Positions 39,570 to 54,519 of a DNA stretch of 64,000 bases are shown here, in pieces. The notes below the pieces were generated by a model. That model saw nothing but the letters and a program-made list of their open reading frames with translations, did no database searches and was not told where the DNA came from. Within the stretch, counting starts at the first letter, position 1. Each line of letters opens with the position of its first letter. The position numbers and the translations under genes were made by a program. The DNA comes from Epiperipatus broadwayi (taxonomy: Eukaryota; Onychophora; Udeonychophora; Euonychophora; Peripatidae): NCBI GenBank assembly GCA_028023455.1, contig JAQFVV010013347.1, positions 50,001 through 114,000 of the forward strand, given 5' to 3'.

Positions 39570-39716
39570 TTTATTAGTCATTTTTTAGACTAGAGATTAT
39601 CTAATAATGAATAATATTTCTGTAGTGTAATTTTCCCTACACGATTCTCACACGAGGTATGGACTGGTTTGGTTTCTACCCATTTTTAATACCTTATGGA
39701 GAATGTAATCATAAAC
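39570..39716 (-). repeat. Single arm of the 58.7-kb inverted element (family C)
   Basis: Matches the reverse complement of 59030-59175 in order (GACTAGAGAT, AATGAATAATATTTCTGTAG, TGTAATTTTC, ACCCATTTTTAATACC). The ribozyme part is not present. Confidence 0.7.
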
Positions 39717-42190
39717 ATATATACTTTCAATGTTTAACTTAGTTTGTTATAGAACAATTGCTTAAAAGAAAAAAAAATCCTAACTCTGCTTGAAATTTAT
39801 ATATTATTAGAAATAAGCTTGTTCCTGTCAAGGTGAGTATTTGGATAAATTTTCTGTTAAAAGCCACATATGACATCATGTTTTTAATGTTGATAAAACA
39901 TTTAGCCTTTTATTTACTTTAGAAGCTATACCACAAGATATTTTCAAAAAATATATTAAAAAAAAAACAAAAAAACAATTATCTTGAAAACTAAAAAAAG
40001 TTTCAAGTTTGTTCATTATGAATTTGAATCCCAGATAGAGATTCTAAATTACACCAGAGGCTTTTCCTATTTTTATATATCCATTTATTTTAAATAAAAA
40101 AATATTTAGCTTATTCACAAAAATGGTATTTGCATAAGGGGGTGATTGTGGAATTTATAATTATTACTAAATGAGAAAAACAGATTTTTTTATTTTTAAA
40201 TTATATTATACAATATTAAAAATATAATATTATATAAAAGCTGTAGTTTTATGAATGAATACAAAGAAAAAGTGGACAATTCAGACTCTCAGTTGAATAG
40301 TCAAAGTAAAGCAATATAGATTAACTAAAGATTCTCAGTTCTATTTACTACTGAAATCTAGTTTGAACATTATATACTTATGTATTTTTATGATAAGTCA
40401 CACCATATATAGTATATTGACAATAACTAACCCCTCATTAGATAAATGTTCCAAAAGCTCTGATAACATAGCACTGTGAACTATTCTAAATTTACTAAAT
40501 ATATTTTTCCTAACCTTGATTACAACAGTCCATATTTCACACATATAAAATTGTCTTATTTTTATTTTAACATAAATCATACAATTCACATTAGCTGATG
40601 ATCATAATTAGAAAAAAGCAATTAGTATTGGCTCCATACAGAAATCCAAATACTTAAAGATTTTGAAATATTACTGATGTTTTAGTAATATATTTTTTGA
40701 ATCTTGAGTCTTTATCTTAATTCAGTGATTTACCAATGATTCAAATTATGTGTAGTTTCAATTTCTTTATCTTTTTCAAGATTCTAATTACTAGTTGGTT
40801 GATATATGAAGATTCACATGTGAAAAGCATTAAAATTTATTTGAATTATTTTATTATTTATTAGATTTTGCATAGGATTGCCTGTAAATTTCTCAAGAAA
40901 ATAAAGTTTAAAACTATCTTATAGCATCTGGGACATCAGATTGATACTTTATTTTTAGAAACAGTTTAAAAATAGTTCTAATAAAGATTCCAAATTAGGA
41001 TGGACTCAATGTTTTTTTTACAAAATTGATTTTTTTTTGAAGCTTTAAGTTAAAAGATTTTTGAATGAAAAATAATAAATTTATAAAGGTCTTGTTTATA
41101 TTAGCCTATAGTAGAGTTGTAAGTTTGAACTTGTCTATTAAAAGATCTTTATTATTAAAAAGTTGCCTTGACAACAATTTGAAATTGTTGATTGTTATTA
41201 ATATTGAGATTGTCTAAGTGTTGACTGGCTTTTAATAATTACTTATAAATCCATTTAGCCTTGAACATTATTACATTTATTATTTAAGTAATATTTGGGG
41301 GGTAATTTGAGGATTATAATTGCAATTTGCAATGTTCTAATTGACTTTATAGTCCACATTCAGAATAGGTTATATTTACCTGCTTAAAGTGGTTTATGCA
41401 AACTTCTTTGTATCAATAATTTCAATCTCCATGGTCAAGTTGCAATCTTTAGTGTCTATATAAATATGTTAGACCATTAAGGGTATTGACTGATTTTTAA
41501 TGATTAAGAGATATTTTATACATTTTTGTATTGTTTAATTAACAATAAATCCGTATAGCTTTTACCCTCTAAATACGGTAGTTTTAAACATCTAATCTAA
41601 TATTATTTAATGAGATAATTGTAATTTGACTATATTTTTATAAGCTTCAATGCAATTTTCTAAGTTAGATGGAATCATACAAAAAACTTTAGTAATAAGG
41701 TCTCTTAATTTCTGCAAACTGATTTTAAAGTGTATGTAAAATGCGATCTTAAATTAATAAATCTTTTTTTTAAAAAAAGGAAAAAGTACTTTCTTATTTT
41801 GGATCAATTTATTGAAGTTCTCAAAATTTTATAGCGACTTAAAGTTGCTATTCAACTAAGATATAACGAAGGCTGGAAAAATGTGCCTACATTAGAAGTG
41901 ATTAAAAAGATTTGGATAAACTGTATTAATTACTCACTCATCTAAACTTTTTAATCAATAATTAAAGAGAAAGACAATATATATATATATAACTTTTTTC
42001 GAAAACCTATTCCGTTTTAGGAAAATTTTTGAACAAGTATATTAGAATTTAATTTGGCTTCGTGTTTCATTTAATTAATTGTAAGTTAAATTTGCTTCTA
42101 TTTCTTTATAATCTTAAGTTCATATGAATATTATTTTGAGATTAAGAATTTTGGTAATCATATAAAGATAAAATAAAATATATGGTGAAT
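39717..42190. other. AT-rich spacer
   Basis: No gene recognised. Two loosely related stretches (TTGACTGNNTTTTAATNATT) occur near 41220 and 41490. Confidence 0.45.
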
Positions 42191-42283
42191 TGTCAAGCAT
42201 TGGTGGTCGAGAGAACAGCGACAGCTGCTTTACAAGCAGTTGTCCCGGGTTAGCGGGTTCGCTTCTCGGCTGATGCTATGACA
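42191..42283 (+). repeat. tRNA-like short element (SINE-like)
   Basis: TGTCAAGCATTGGTGGTCGA at the start, GGGTTCGCTTCTCGG as box B-like, end ATGCTATGACA. The intervening part is longer than in the two relatives by a small insertion (GGGTTAGC repeated). Degenerate. Confidence 0.6.
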
Positions 42284-43068
42284 CATGAGAAAAAAAAAAG
42301 GTGAATTGTATTATTTTCAAAAATTGCATTTCATCCCTCCCCCCTTTTTTTAGAATGACTGAAACCCAGTTTCAGATTACATAAAAAACAATTCTATATT
42401 TTATTTTTTGTTTTTTAGCTTTTTGTATTTCTTGATAGATATTATTAATAGGTAATAAATGTTCAGCACTTTTAATTAATATTGTCTTTATTTGGTTTTT
42501 ATTGCCTTTGGTTGAGGCAGTTTTGTCTTTTATCGTAATGAATTTTTTAGTTTATTATCTGAATTTATTTTAAACTTAAAAAAAATATATATTTAGAGTT
42601 TTGCTATTATTGTTTGAGATTCAAACAATCTGAATCTTTTAATTCTTTAATTATATTAAATATATTTTTTCTTTATTAAATTATTTTTGTTTTATTCTTG
42701 TAGATTTTTTTTGATTTCCACTATATGTACGTGCAAGTGTCTGTAAGCCTGTACAGTGTATTAATTTAAATATATTATTTTGTAATTTTTACAAATTTGT
42801 GCATCAGCTTAAATTTATTATTACAGTTTCAGCTGAAGTACAGGTATAAAGATAGACATTGTCTACTTTGCTGCTACTATTTCAATCTTGCTGATATGTT
42901 ACAAATGAATAGTGATGTACATACAAAGATTTCATCTCCAATTAATACACACACATATATATATATATATGAAAATAATAAATATATGAACTAAGTAAAG
43001 AAAAAATAAAAACATTATAAAAACACACAATTACTTCTCTATAAAACTGCTTTAATATATATATAATT
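42284..43068. other. AT-rich spacer
   Basis: Nothing recognised; TA repeat at 42955-42970. Confidence 0.5.
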
Positions 43069-44125
43069 GAAATAATAAGTTTAACAGTTTACAAACTATT
43101 ATAAACAATCCTTAAATCTTTAGAAGTACTTTCGGTTAATTTCTTAAACCTGCCACAACTTCCATTAACCCCCCCCAAAAAAAAAAAATTATAAATTAAT
43201 AATTAAGCCACTGCAAAAAAAAGGATATATAAATTGTAAATAAAAAGTACCAATGATGCATAAGATGGCATGTTTTAGATCTTTTTTGTTTCAGAATGAA
43301 AAATTATGTCGTTATCAAAGTGATAAACTTAAAAATATTGGGATTTTTTTTAAAAGAAAAAAGATATTGGGATATTTGCCAAGGAAATGCTTGATGTTGG
43401 TTATAAAATGGAACAAATAAATAATACTTTATGTCAATTTAAAAAAAGTTATAATGATTTAAAGGAAATTAAGATTAACAGTAAATAATGTATATCTATT
43501 CCATTTATTTCAAATCCACAAGTGAAATTTATTAAGGAAATATATATAAGAATGTGTTTAATGTTTCATTCTATGTTCCAAACAATATTAATAAATTATG
43601 CAATAATTCTGAGGATATCATGCCTGCCAAGCAGAAAAGTAATGTCATATATGAAATTTTTTGTGATTGTATGCTATCATATATAGGTGAATCTAGGTGC
43701 AGTATTGAGAAGAGATTGAGGGAGCATGAATTATTATATAAGCATGTAAAAAGTAAAAATAATGGTGATTTAATGACTCCTTCAGTTTTCTTTGATCATG
43801 AAAAAACATGTAAATATAAATTTAAATTTAATTTTGAAAATGTGAAAATTCTTCATGAAGAGAGAAACCATAATAAAAGAAAAATTAAAGAGGCAATTTT
43901 TATAAATAGGAATAAAATGCATTTAATAAATAGACAAGCTGCTAACATTAAAATATGAGATTCGTGGGATTTGAATTGATGACGTTTGCTTCTGCTTTGC
44001 TTTTTTTTTTTTTAATTTAATGGCAGTTGAGGCAGGTTTAAGAAATTAACTGAAAGTACTTCTGTGGATTTAAGGATTGTTTATAATAGTTTGTAAACCA
44101 TTAAATTTATTATTTCAATTATAAT
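43069..44125 (+). mobile_element. Penelope-like element fragment between inverted repeats
   Basis: Inverted repeats of about 95 bp (43069-43165 and 44024-44125; core ACAAACTATTATAAACAATC) enclose the 3' part of a Penelope-like coding region on the plus strand. Such flanking inverted copies are usual for Penelope-like elements. The 5' RT core is absent; a thumb/linker piece (KEMLDVGYKMEQINNTLCQF) starts at about 43383. Confidence 0.78.
43554..43958 (+). CDS. Penelope-like GIY-YIG endonuclease (C-terminal domain)
   Basis: An open 134-codon frame. NVIYEIFCDCMLSYIGESRC at residues 30-49 is the GIY-YIG core (Y at the first motif, YIG at the second); RLREHELLYKHVKS follows with the conserved Arg and the EH pair; PSVFFDHEKTC carries the later His; the C-terminal helix NHNKRKIKEAIFINR and the ending LINRQAANIKI close the domain. 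In the family this domain nicks the target for priming. The true protein would begin upstream in the RT, so the Met at 43554 is only a frame opening. This is the best-preserved endonuclease in the window and the catalytic motif looks intact, but the RT is missing. Same lineage as 63.1-64.0 kb. Confidence 0.85.
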   Translation: MFNVSFYVPNNINKLCNNSEDIMPAKQKSNVIYEIFCDCMLSYIGESRCSIEKRLREHELLYKHVKSKNNGDLMTPSVFFDHEKTCKYKFKFNFENVKILHEERNHNKRKIKEAIFINRNKMHLINRQAANIKI

Positions 44126-44318
44126 TATAATTTTGTTTTAGTTAACAGACATTTTATTTATATTATATATATATATATATATATTGTAACAGGAAATGGG
44201 TTCAAACCCTGTTACAATGGAAAGAGTAAATCAGGATATGTATGTATGTATGTGTGTGTTTTGTTTCATGAATTGGGTATTTGGAAAGAAACATGTAGCT
44301 ACACATATATAGTTACAT

Positions 44319-44488
<170 letters not shown>

Positions 44489-45711
44489 GCAGCAATGATG
44501 GGTTACTAATATTAATGTATATATTTTACTTTTTTTCTCTCACTTATTTTATTCTTATTTTGTGGCATACATGTATATTGATAAATATTGTGTTGAAGGG
44601 GATAAGAAAAATGAATAAAATCAAGAGATTTTCAAATATTTTAAAATATGAAGAAAAAAAGAAAGGAATTTCATTTACCTTCCACGAATCAATTAGTCGA
44701 ATGGACTGTATTGTTATTGAAACATATTATAATTGATAGTTGGATTTTTATTTAAATTAATAATATTAATATATTATCAAGCTTCAAAACTTTGTGGAAA
44801 TGATTTTTGTGTTAGCTAAAAGAAAAGAACAGGTGGAATGTCCATTAAAAAATTAAATTCTTGAGGATTCTATTGTCTTTTTATCAAGGTAAACAATGAA
44901 GCGCAGTTAGAGGGAATTTCCAAAAATAGCAAAAGTTAAAACCAAGTTGCTAAGTGGTTTTTCTTTTGTTCGTGTATTGGGTTAAAAGATTTTTGTTATA
45001 GATAAAAAAATAAAAGATTGTTGAGAGGGAGGACATTTTGTTTTTACAGTTGGCTATTGATTATTGCAGAGAGAAGGGAGAAGGCAATATGTGGCAAAAA
45101 GAAGAGATTTATAAAAATAATTTTGACCAGAAATATATAATGGAAACTCCATGAAATGCATGGGGTAAAGTTCTCATCATGCTGGGGGTCTATGTTAGAT
45201 TCCAGCCCCTTCTGTACCTTTGAAACCACACAAGATATTAAGAGACAGATTGCCCTAAATATTATATTAAAAAAAAGAGAGAGAAAGAAAACATGACAAA
45301 TGAATCCTGTGCCTGATGCCCACCATTCCATAGATCTATCATAGAATGATAAACTTCTTAATTAGAACATTGTATTGGAAGCCAAAATGGACTCGTGATT
45401 TTATCCATGTTCACCCAAAAAATTAGAATAAAAGTAAAAGAATTAATAACTACAAAGAGAGCACTCGGAAACATTTAATTTAATTACGAAGACTCATCAA
45501 AACAGTGGTAAATATATTTGATATTATTTCCAACCTTTAAATACACAAAATCAAATAGTGTAATAACTTTATACATATTTTGCTTAATAGATTTTATTCT
45601 TTAACTATAACATCCTGTAAACATAATATTATGTCATATACATGTGTATGCCACTTTATAATTTCTTCAAATAAATATAAATAGATTTTAAATTTAACAA
45701 AACAAAAGAAT

Positions 45712-45747
45712 ATATATATATATATTTTGTTTATTTGTCTCTTTTAC

Positions 45748-45781
<34 letters not shown>

Positions 45782-45785
45782 GTAA

Positions 45786-45835
<50 letters not shown>
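45712..45835 (+). repeat. TA microsatellites inside the left LTR
   Basis: Several TA runs with a short inverted segment (TTTACATTTATA and TATAAATGTAAA) between them. The right LTR has one longer pure TA array at the same place. Confidence 0.95.
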
Positions 45836-45836
<1 letters not shown>

Positions 45837-46822
45837 TTTGGAATACATGTCATATACTTTGAAATAGATTCCATTATTACTTTCCTAAGAGTGCATGTTG
45901 ATATATGTTTGTGTGTTAGATTAAGGTAAAAGAAAGGGGAAGAGATTTTAATTCACTTGCTGTTTCTTCTCCGGCATGTTATGCCACCACCCCTGAACAT
46001 AAGCTAGTATAAACTGGGCAAAAATTTATTGAATTAATTTATTGTTAGCGAATTCCGTGATTCTTGTTAAATAGCAAGATTGGCGCTTGGGCCATAGCTC
46101 ATAAATGTGAACATTTGCACAATGAGAGAGTTAGTTAAGTTTGGGAGAGACTGAATTGGATTAATTTACATACATCTGTGTTTGTATTTAGCAGCCGAAT
46201 TCCTTTTCCTCACCCTTGAATTACTGAATATTAGGAAAACTTCACATAAAGGAAAGGATAACTCAGAATATGGAAAAATTTTATATGGGAAGGGATGGTC
46301 AGAGCTATTAATACAATAAATGCATAGGAATATCTATTCACCCTCTGGAAAGAAATGCATGATCAGAAGTCAAATTTCAATAACTAGCTGATAATATATA
46401 TAATATAAATGTGATATATATAATAGATATAAAGTGTGGTAAATGAGGGAAAGTGCAGTTTAGTTACAAGGGATGACCAATGATAGACTTTCGAAGAACA
46501 GAGAGTGGTGGGGTGAATACAGTCAAAAGAGATAGAGGGCACATCGCTAAAAAAAAATTTTTTTTTTTGTTAAATACAGGATTCGTTGCCGCTTACTTAT
46601 ATTTTTTTTTAAAAAGAAAAATGAAGAGAAAAATAATATGGTAAAACAAATAGTGGAGATATAAAAGTTTGAAGTACAAAAGCAGATAGGGCAAATAAAA
46701 AGAAGATATATATATATACCGTGTGGCAAAAATGGTCAAGGAGCTGGGACATTGAACCCGGCACATATGGTTAATATGAGTAGAAAACAAATAACAGAGA
46801 AAAATAGTGAAGGGGAAAGTGG

Positions 46823-47179
46823 ATGAAAACCAGAGCACAGGGTAATATGAATAAAGAAATAACAGATAAGGGAAAGGAAATGGACATGTTTGAATGGATC
46901 ATGAAAAAGTTACAGGAAATGGAAACAAGATTATGGAAAGAAGTAAATGACGTAAAGAGAGAAGTAAATGAAAGGATATTAGAGGGGCAGAGAGAAAATG
47001 AGAAAAGATTGTTAGAATTGGAGAAAAAGTTATGTGAAGAAATAAGAAGCAGTAAGGTAGGAGTGGGGGAGAGTGAAAAGCAAGTGAGAGATAAATTAGA
47101 AGTGAAGGAAAATACAGAGGAAAGTGAAATTAAGCCAAGGGCTGAAGGGAAAGATGAAGAAAAGGGAAATATAGGCTGA
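46823..47179 (+). CDS. Gag-like protein, N-terminal part
   Basis: 118 codons, starts MKTRAQGNMNKEI. Residues 20-75 are strongly charged with heptad-like spacing (EWIMKKLQEMETRLWKEVND, ERILEGQRENEKRLLELEKK), a coiled coil; the end is Glu/Lys-rich and disordered-looking. Start chosen because it is the first Met in a frame that runs on, past a stop, into capsid-like sequence. No zinc knuckle. Such N-terminal coiled coils are common in Gag of Ty3-like elements. Confidence 0.65.
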   Translation: MKTRAQGNMNKEITDKGKEMDMFEWIMKKLQEMETRLWKEVNDVKREVNERILEGQRENEKRLLELEKKLCEEIRSSKVGVGESEKQVRDKLEVKENTEESEIKPRAEGKDEEKGNIG

Positions 47180-47722
47180 GTCATAGGGGAGAAGATAATG
47201 GAAGAGCAGCAAACCATGGAGAAATGGATAGGTAGCCAGACAAATGTTAAACAATTCCTTAAGATCCATTCATTCGCCAGCCAAATAGAAGAGGCACCAG
47301 TAGAGCACTTCAAGAGCCTATAGAGATACTTTAGTTTAAATGAAATGTCTGAAGGAAACAAGGTAATAATAGTGTGTAGCAACTTGGCGGGGAATGAACA
47401 TTTAAAGAGTATACTGAATCTGTGCATGAAACGTTTTGGTCAGAAGAGCAGCAAGTGGTTGTTAGATACTGTATAATGCAAGAAAAGTATAGAGTAAATG
47501 GGCAAGAGAACTACACGCAATTTTATTGGCAACAAGTGGTTAAATTGCAAACTTTGGATGAATGCGATATGACAGAGTGACACATAATTAGAATCATCAA
47601 GCATAATTTGCCAAAAAGGATCAAACAGATGCTGATAGGAAATGGGAGGTCATCAATTGAAGAGGTGGCCAAAATGTTGAACACTATAGATATGAGCGAA
47701 AGTGAACAGGGAAGGAAATAGA
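47180..47722 (+). pseudogene. Gag-like capsid region, broken
   Basis: Continues the same frame after a stop: VEHFKSL then YFSLNEMSEGNKVIIVCSNL (the YF..N....NKV...CS.L.G pattern of retrotransposon capsids), then shifts frame near 47440 and goes on with EKYRVNGQENYTQFYWQQV and IKHNLPKRIKQMLIGNGRSS, matching the C-terminal capsid helix order. Several stops. Non-functional. Confidence 0.72.
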
Positions 47723-47856
47723 TGTACATGCAGGTATAAGGAAGGGAGAGGTGGATCAGAATGGTTTTTTTGTGTGTTTTGTTGTTATAGTTTGTTTTAT
47801 TAGCCATAAAAATAAGTATACCTCATTTCGAAGTCTTTCAAATGGGGGGGGGGCAT

Positions 47857-49956
<2,100 letters not shown>

Positions 49957-49993
<37 letters not shown>

Positions 49994-50003
49994 TATATAT
50001 TTT

Positions 50004-50052
<49 letters not shown>
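49957..50052. repeat. TA arrays at the right edge of the LTR element
   Basis: Two TA arrays (49957-49990 and 50010-50052) around GTATATATATTTTTTTCATA. Together with the TA repeat on the left edge they show the element landed in TA-rich DNA, which hides the target duplication. Confidence 0.9.
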
Positions 50053-50053
<1 letters not shown>

Positions 50054-50489
50054 TGTAAATGAAAAAAATCTTTTTCGAATCTCATACTGTGTATTAGTTT
50101 TCTGATACAAAAATTATTCCATCCAGCAATACAAAGCATTCTGTTAAAATTTTATAAAATCTCTAATAAAAATTTTATGTAACAAGATAGAATATTTCTT
50201 TGCTGAATTAGATTGACAACATGTCCTTGAAATCTCATTCATTTTTATCAGTGTTAAGACTGTAATAAAGAAATGTTATGCTTCAAGTAAAAATAAGGTT
50301 CTGATTGTGCACAAATTAAAGAATATTCATTCATATGTACATTAGATGGTTCTCAAATAAGATTAGAAACTGGATTAATAAAAGTATTTGTATCTTCTTT
50401 TACTTTACATTCAGATGATTTTATTAAAAACAATTTTAGAAGGAAAAAAAAAGACGTAAAATGATAGGATTCCATAAGGCTGGAATATG
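50053..50489. other. AT-rich spacer
   Basis: Nothing recognised. Confidence 0.45.
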
Positions 50490-51303
50490 CTATATTTCAT
50501 AATATTTATTTAAATAGTTTGACATTTTTAAAGTTTCAATAGATTGCTTCATAGTTCTTAAATTATATTTTTCCAATTTGGTTAGTATTTTAGTACTAGC
50601 AAGTCAGGGTATGATCAATATAAAATAAATGTAAAAGCTTATGTAATTAAATTTTGAAAGGCATTTTTATGTTCCCTAACTCTGACACCAACAAGTTTAT
50701 TTGATTGAAGCACATTGTTTTTTGGACACTGTGAGCATGGAATTTCATAGACTCCTTGGTATTCTAAAAGTATTCAGTCTTTGGACTTATGGAAAAGATG
50801 ATCAAGTTTTTTATTAGTGGAAAAGATTGTCTTGATGTTGAAATTAGATAGATTTATCAGTTACTCTTTAATATAAGGTAAAATAATTTTATAACTAATT
50901 GAAGAATTCTCCACTTTGCCATTGTTTCTCTTTTTGAGATCAGCACTATGTAAAGCCTTATATGTAATGTCTTTACTGTGACCAATAGAAAATAGAATAT
51001 TTTTAGTTAATACTATTTCTTGAGAAAGATGATTTTTATCAGAAAAACTATATGCTCTCATCAAAAGATTTTATACCACAGAAAATCAGTTGAGAATAAA
51101 ATTGATTTATCTATTTGTATGAGTCGATTTTCTATAAACAAATATTCAGAAAAAGCCATCATGTACTTTACAATCAAATTATTTCGAGAAGAAAATATTT
51201 TATTACTTTCAACTTCCATAGTAAAGTTAATATTAAAATGATATTCATTAAAACAATACCATGAGGATATATATAAAATGTATTGTTTACATATTTGAGC
51301 CAA
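50490..51303 (-). pseudogene. Penelope-like element, RT thumb to GIY-YIG end
   Basis: Minus strand. 51303-51064: thumb region with NFTMEVESN and later LIQIDKSI, matching the FT.E.E and THTDRY-type blocks of Penelope RT. 51064-50861: AYSFSDKNHLSQEIVLTKN and the linker to KIILPYIKE. Then EIPCSQCPKNNVLQSNK and VGVRVREHKNAFQN (GIY-YIG region in which the YIG motif is degraded), and the C-terminal helix KLEKYNLRTMKQSIETLKMS ending at a stop at 50490. A few frame breaks remain. It faces the plus-strand copy at 52.3 kb. A different Penelope lineage from 43.5 and 63 kb. Confidence 0.82.
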
Positions 51304-52319
51304 ATGGAAAATCTCTTACCAAATGCATTCACTACTTACTTTCAAAAATCAAACTTTATTTACACATTAGAGTGGATAAAAAGCAATCAATGATAGGATA
51401 ACATTGTCTATAAGAAAGTTTCAATGTATACATATAAATGTGGTATGCAAGCCATGTATATAGAAATATCAAAAGTTGTATTAGACCAATAATTTAGTTT
51501 TAAGAGCAGTATAAGAAACTCATGATGGTTAATTAATGCAAGTATGAAAGAAACATAAATAACTATAAATAAAATCAAAGATTATATTAATGCCTTAAGG
51601 CATCATATCATGAGCTTAATTAGTTAGGAATATAAAGTAACTCAAATCTATATATAAGGTTTGGAAATTCCATTGATTAATGATTATTTTGTAGAGGGAT
51701 TTGAAAAAATGATTAATCATCGAGCCATCACAGCCATGATCAAATATCATGCTACATCTGGCAGTCCAAATTGAGAAGTTAATGAAAGTGGCCAGTCTTA
51801 TTGTTATGCATTCACTACTTGATTTTCAAAATAGTTCATGAAGAAATAAAAAACCTTTTACTTGTTTATATTTTTGAAAAGCAAAAATAAAAAATGTATT
51901 TTCAAAGAAATGTTTTGCTAATGGAATAATAAATTAGATTAATTATTGTATTGAATTATTATAGGTATAGTCTCTTCAACAGAAAACATGGACAATATAG
52001 AAGAGAAATCAAAACTGATAAATAAATCATTTTTAGTATGCTTTACATTTTTAATAATAAAAATAAGCTGAATTTCCAGTTCTAGATGGAATGTTATCTC
52101 TTAATAATAGAAAACATTGGGCTGAAAATTGAGCCAAATATGTAAGAAAACTTAAAGATCATACAATACATCTCAATGGTATCTCAGGTTTATAAATTTT
52201 AGATAAATCATAAAATTTAGGGTTGGAGAAATTTTAATTTTTATATCCTCATCAATGTTGAAATGTTTGATTAGGATTTATATATTATTGATATCAAAAA
52301 AAGAGAAAAATAATAGCAA
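51304..52319. other. Spacer between two divergent Penelope remnants
   Basis: GCATTCACTACTT followed by TTTCAAAA appears at 51326 and 51807, a possible shared end or direct repeat. Part of the plus remnant may begin here (RKHWAEN, AKYVRKLKDHTIHLNG around 52110-52180). Confidence 0.4.
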
Positions 52320-52749
52320 TGTTGAAAAATTTTCAGCTAGTTATAGAATTATTTTACCTTATACTATAGGGGAAGACTTATAAAATCAGTAGATGACTAT
52401 CTAATTTTGATTTTTAAGATTAACTTTTTCACAAGCAAAAACTTGGTGATTTTTCACCACAAACCTAAAGATTAAGTATTTTTAAAACACGGAGATATAT
52501 ATAAAATTCCATGTTCACAGTGCCCAAGAAGTGATGTGTGTCAATTAAATAGAAAGCATAAAAATTCCTTCAATCAAAAATTGATTGCATCTATTTTTAC
52601 ATTGCATTTTTTAAAAAATTAGTCACATTCCTGATTTTGATAATACTAAAATACTAGCTACTTTAGAAAAGTATGATTTAAGAATTATGAGAGAATCTAT
52701 GGAAATTTTAAAAAGGGCAAACAGTTTAAATAAATGTGCTGAAATGTAG
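52320..52749 (+). pseudogene. Penelope-like element 3' part
   Basis: Plus strand: HKQKLGDFSP linker, then (other frame) IPCSQCPRSDVCQLNRKHKN, then SHIPDFDNTKILATLEKYDL and RIMRESMEILKRANSLNKCA before a stop at 52747-52749. The order and wording match the 50.5-kb copy on the opposite strand. The GIY-YIG motif itself is lost and frames shift. Confidence 0.78.
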
Positions 52750-53894
52750 TATATTCTAATCTCTTTCTTCTTTTAATGTTCATTTTTAATACATCAACTA
52801 ATTGTAAATCAAATGAAAATGCAATTTTTTTTGTTAATCCACCTTCTATTCTGATTGAACAACCATGTAATATACATATACATGATATTGTGCAATCATA
52901 ATCTCATTATTACATGAACATAGCAATTCTTCAGTACAGTTTTAGCTTTGACAAAGATGAATAGAATTTTATCTAAAATATATTAATGTACAATAACCAG
53001 AATTGTTTTAATTTATCTTAAAAAATTGAATTATTTTACATTGAAATTGGTCAAATGTAATGCAAAAATTTGAAATAATGTTAATAACTAAGAAAAACAT
53101 ATGAAAATAGCCTGCAGTAAATCAAAGGAATTATATTTCAACCAATAATTACATAGAAATGCTGGCGATTTCTTGTGACTTAGAAATTATGATATCTGAT
53201 TATTCATTTTTGTTGTCTTTTCTTCATCTAAAATTAAATATTTTAAATAAAAATCTAAATCTATCCACATTATTAGCTAATATGGTGTAAAAAAGTAATC
53301 ATAAAATCCCAAAATATTTATAAAAAATAGTTGTGTTTTACTAGCTATTATGGAATGTCATTGATATGCAAATAGTTGTCAATGTTATTCACTTGTCTTT
53401 AATAGAGGTCAAGTGCTATTCATTTTCCCTTGATTATTTTTCTTGTAAAATTTAAAAATTTTCAAATAAAAGTTTATATTTAAATAAATTAATGTAAAAA
53501 CTTAATTATGAATGTAAAAAAAAAAGAGAAATATATTTATTTACATTCAAAATCTATTATGAAAGCATAAAACATTTTGTATTGATTTCTGACTTTACCT
53601 GGAGAACAATAGCCAAAGTGGACAGTCAGTGTTTTGTGCATTTTATAAGGGAAAAGATGTGGGACTGTATGCAATAGATCACAATCAGAAATTGATTTTT
53701 TGTGAAAAATAATGCCAATAATGATTTTTTTAAATTAAAATTTAAATACCGATAAAGCTATGAATTTACAATAAATAAGCATAAAATAGAGAAATTGTGA
53801 CCAAAAATGGTAAATAGATGGTGCAAAATTTTTCTGGTTTCCAGTTTGAAGTTCTGAAAAAAATGTAAACACCCTCAAATACACTTTCACTTAA
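52750..53894. other. AT-rich spacer
   Basis: No gene recognised. Confidence 0.5.
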
Positions 53895-53938
53895 AAAGTT
53901 ACCCTCAATGTCTAAAAGTTTGGCCACCCCGGTATATA
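53895..53938 (-). repeat. Possible Tc1-type terminal repeat
   Basis: CTAAAAGTTTGGCCACCCCG followed by GTATA resembles one end of a Tc1/mariner-type terminal inverted repeat with TA target. I found no clear partner end, so it may be a lone end. Confidence 0.35.
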
Positions 53939-54519
53939 CAAATACCTATGATATAATTTAATTTAAAAATTATTCACTTTATTCTATTGACAAAAATAAT
54001 TAACAATAAAAAATACAGTATACAATATTAATATAGTGAAAGAAAGAACATATTTATATATTATATATTGATGTTGTGTTCAAATTTAGTTTAATATACA
54101 ATTGTACATATTTACTGAAACATTTTATTTATTTTTCAATGCAAGAAAAAATCTTGTATTAATGATTATGAAAAAGAAATGCAGAAGATACACATATGAC
54201 ATACATGATAAAGTAAACTGAATGGCATAGACATTATGATACTGAATTATATTGTAGACCTTCTTAAAATGCATCAGATACATAATTTGTTTCAGATAAT
54301 ATTAGAGCACCAAATGATGCAGATGAAGTAAACCTCTCTCCCTGGGGAATATAAAATAATGATAGAAACAAAAAGATTAATAGTTTCTTCTTTGATTTTT
54401 TTCAACTTTTTAAAAAATGCTAAGATAAAAGTTTTTTTTATTTCAATTTGTTAAAATAAATTTTCAAGGGATTTTAAAACTTTGATAATTATATCTATAA
54501 AAGATGGAAGTTGGTAAAA
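53939..54519. other. AT-rich spacer
   Basis: Nothing recognised. Confidence 0.5.

Larger units (their letters stand above)
46469..47856 (+). mobile_element. Internal region of the LTR retrotransposon
   Basis: Only 1.39 kb: a leader, a gag-like region and a G-rich tract directly before the right LTR (ten G at 47844-47853, a likely polypurine tract). No protease, RT, RNase H or integrase was found, so the element is non-autonomous or deleted. I could not match the first bases (AGGGATGACCAATG) to a tRNA 3' end with confidence. Confidence 0.85.

Noticed and set aside
43960-44010. TTGATGACG near the Penelope stop codon as a pLTR hammerhead
   Set aside because: No GAAA partner or cleavage triplet could be found nearby on either strand.
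46771-47427. 218-codon minus-strand frame as a gene
   Set aside because: It lies opposite the gag-like region; composition is that expected from the complement, and no domain is recognised.
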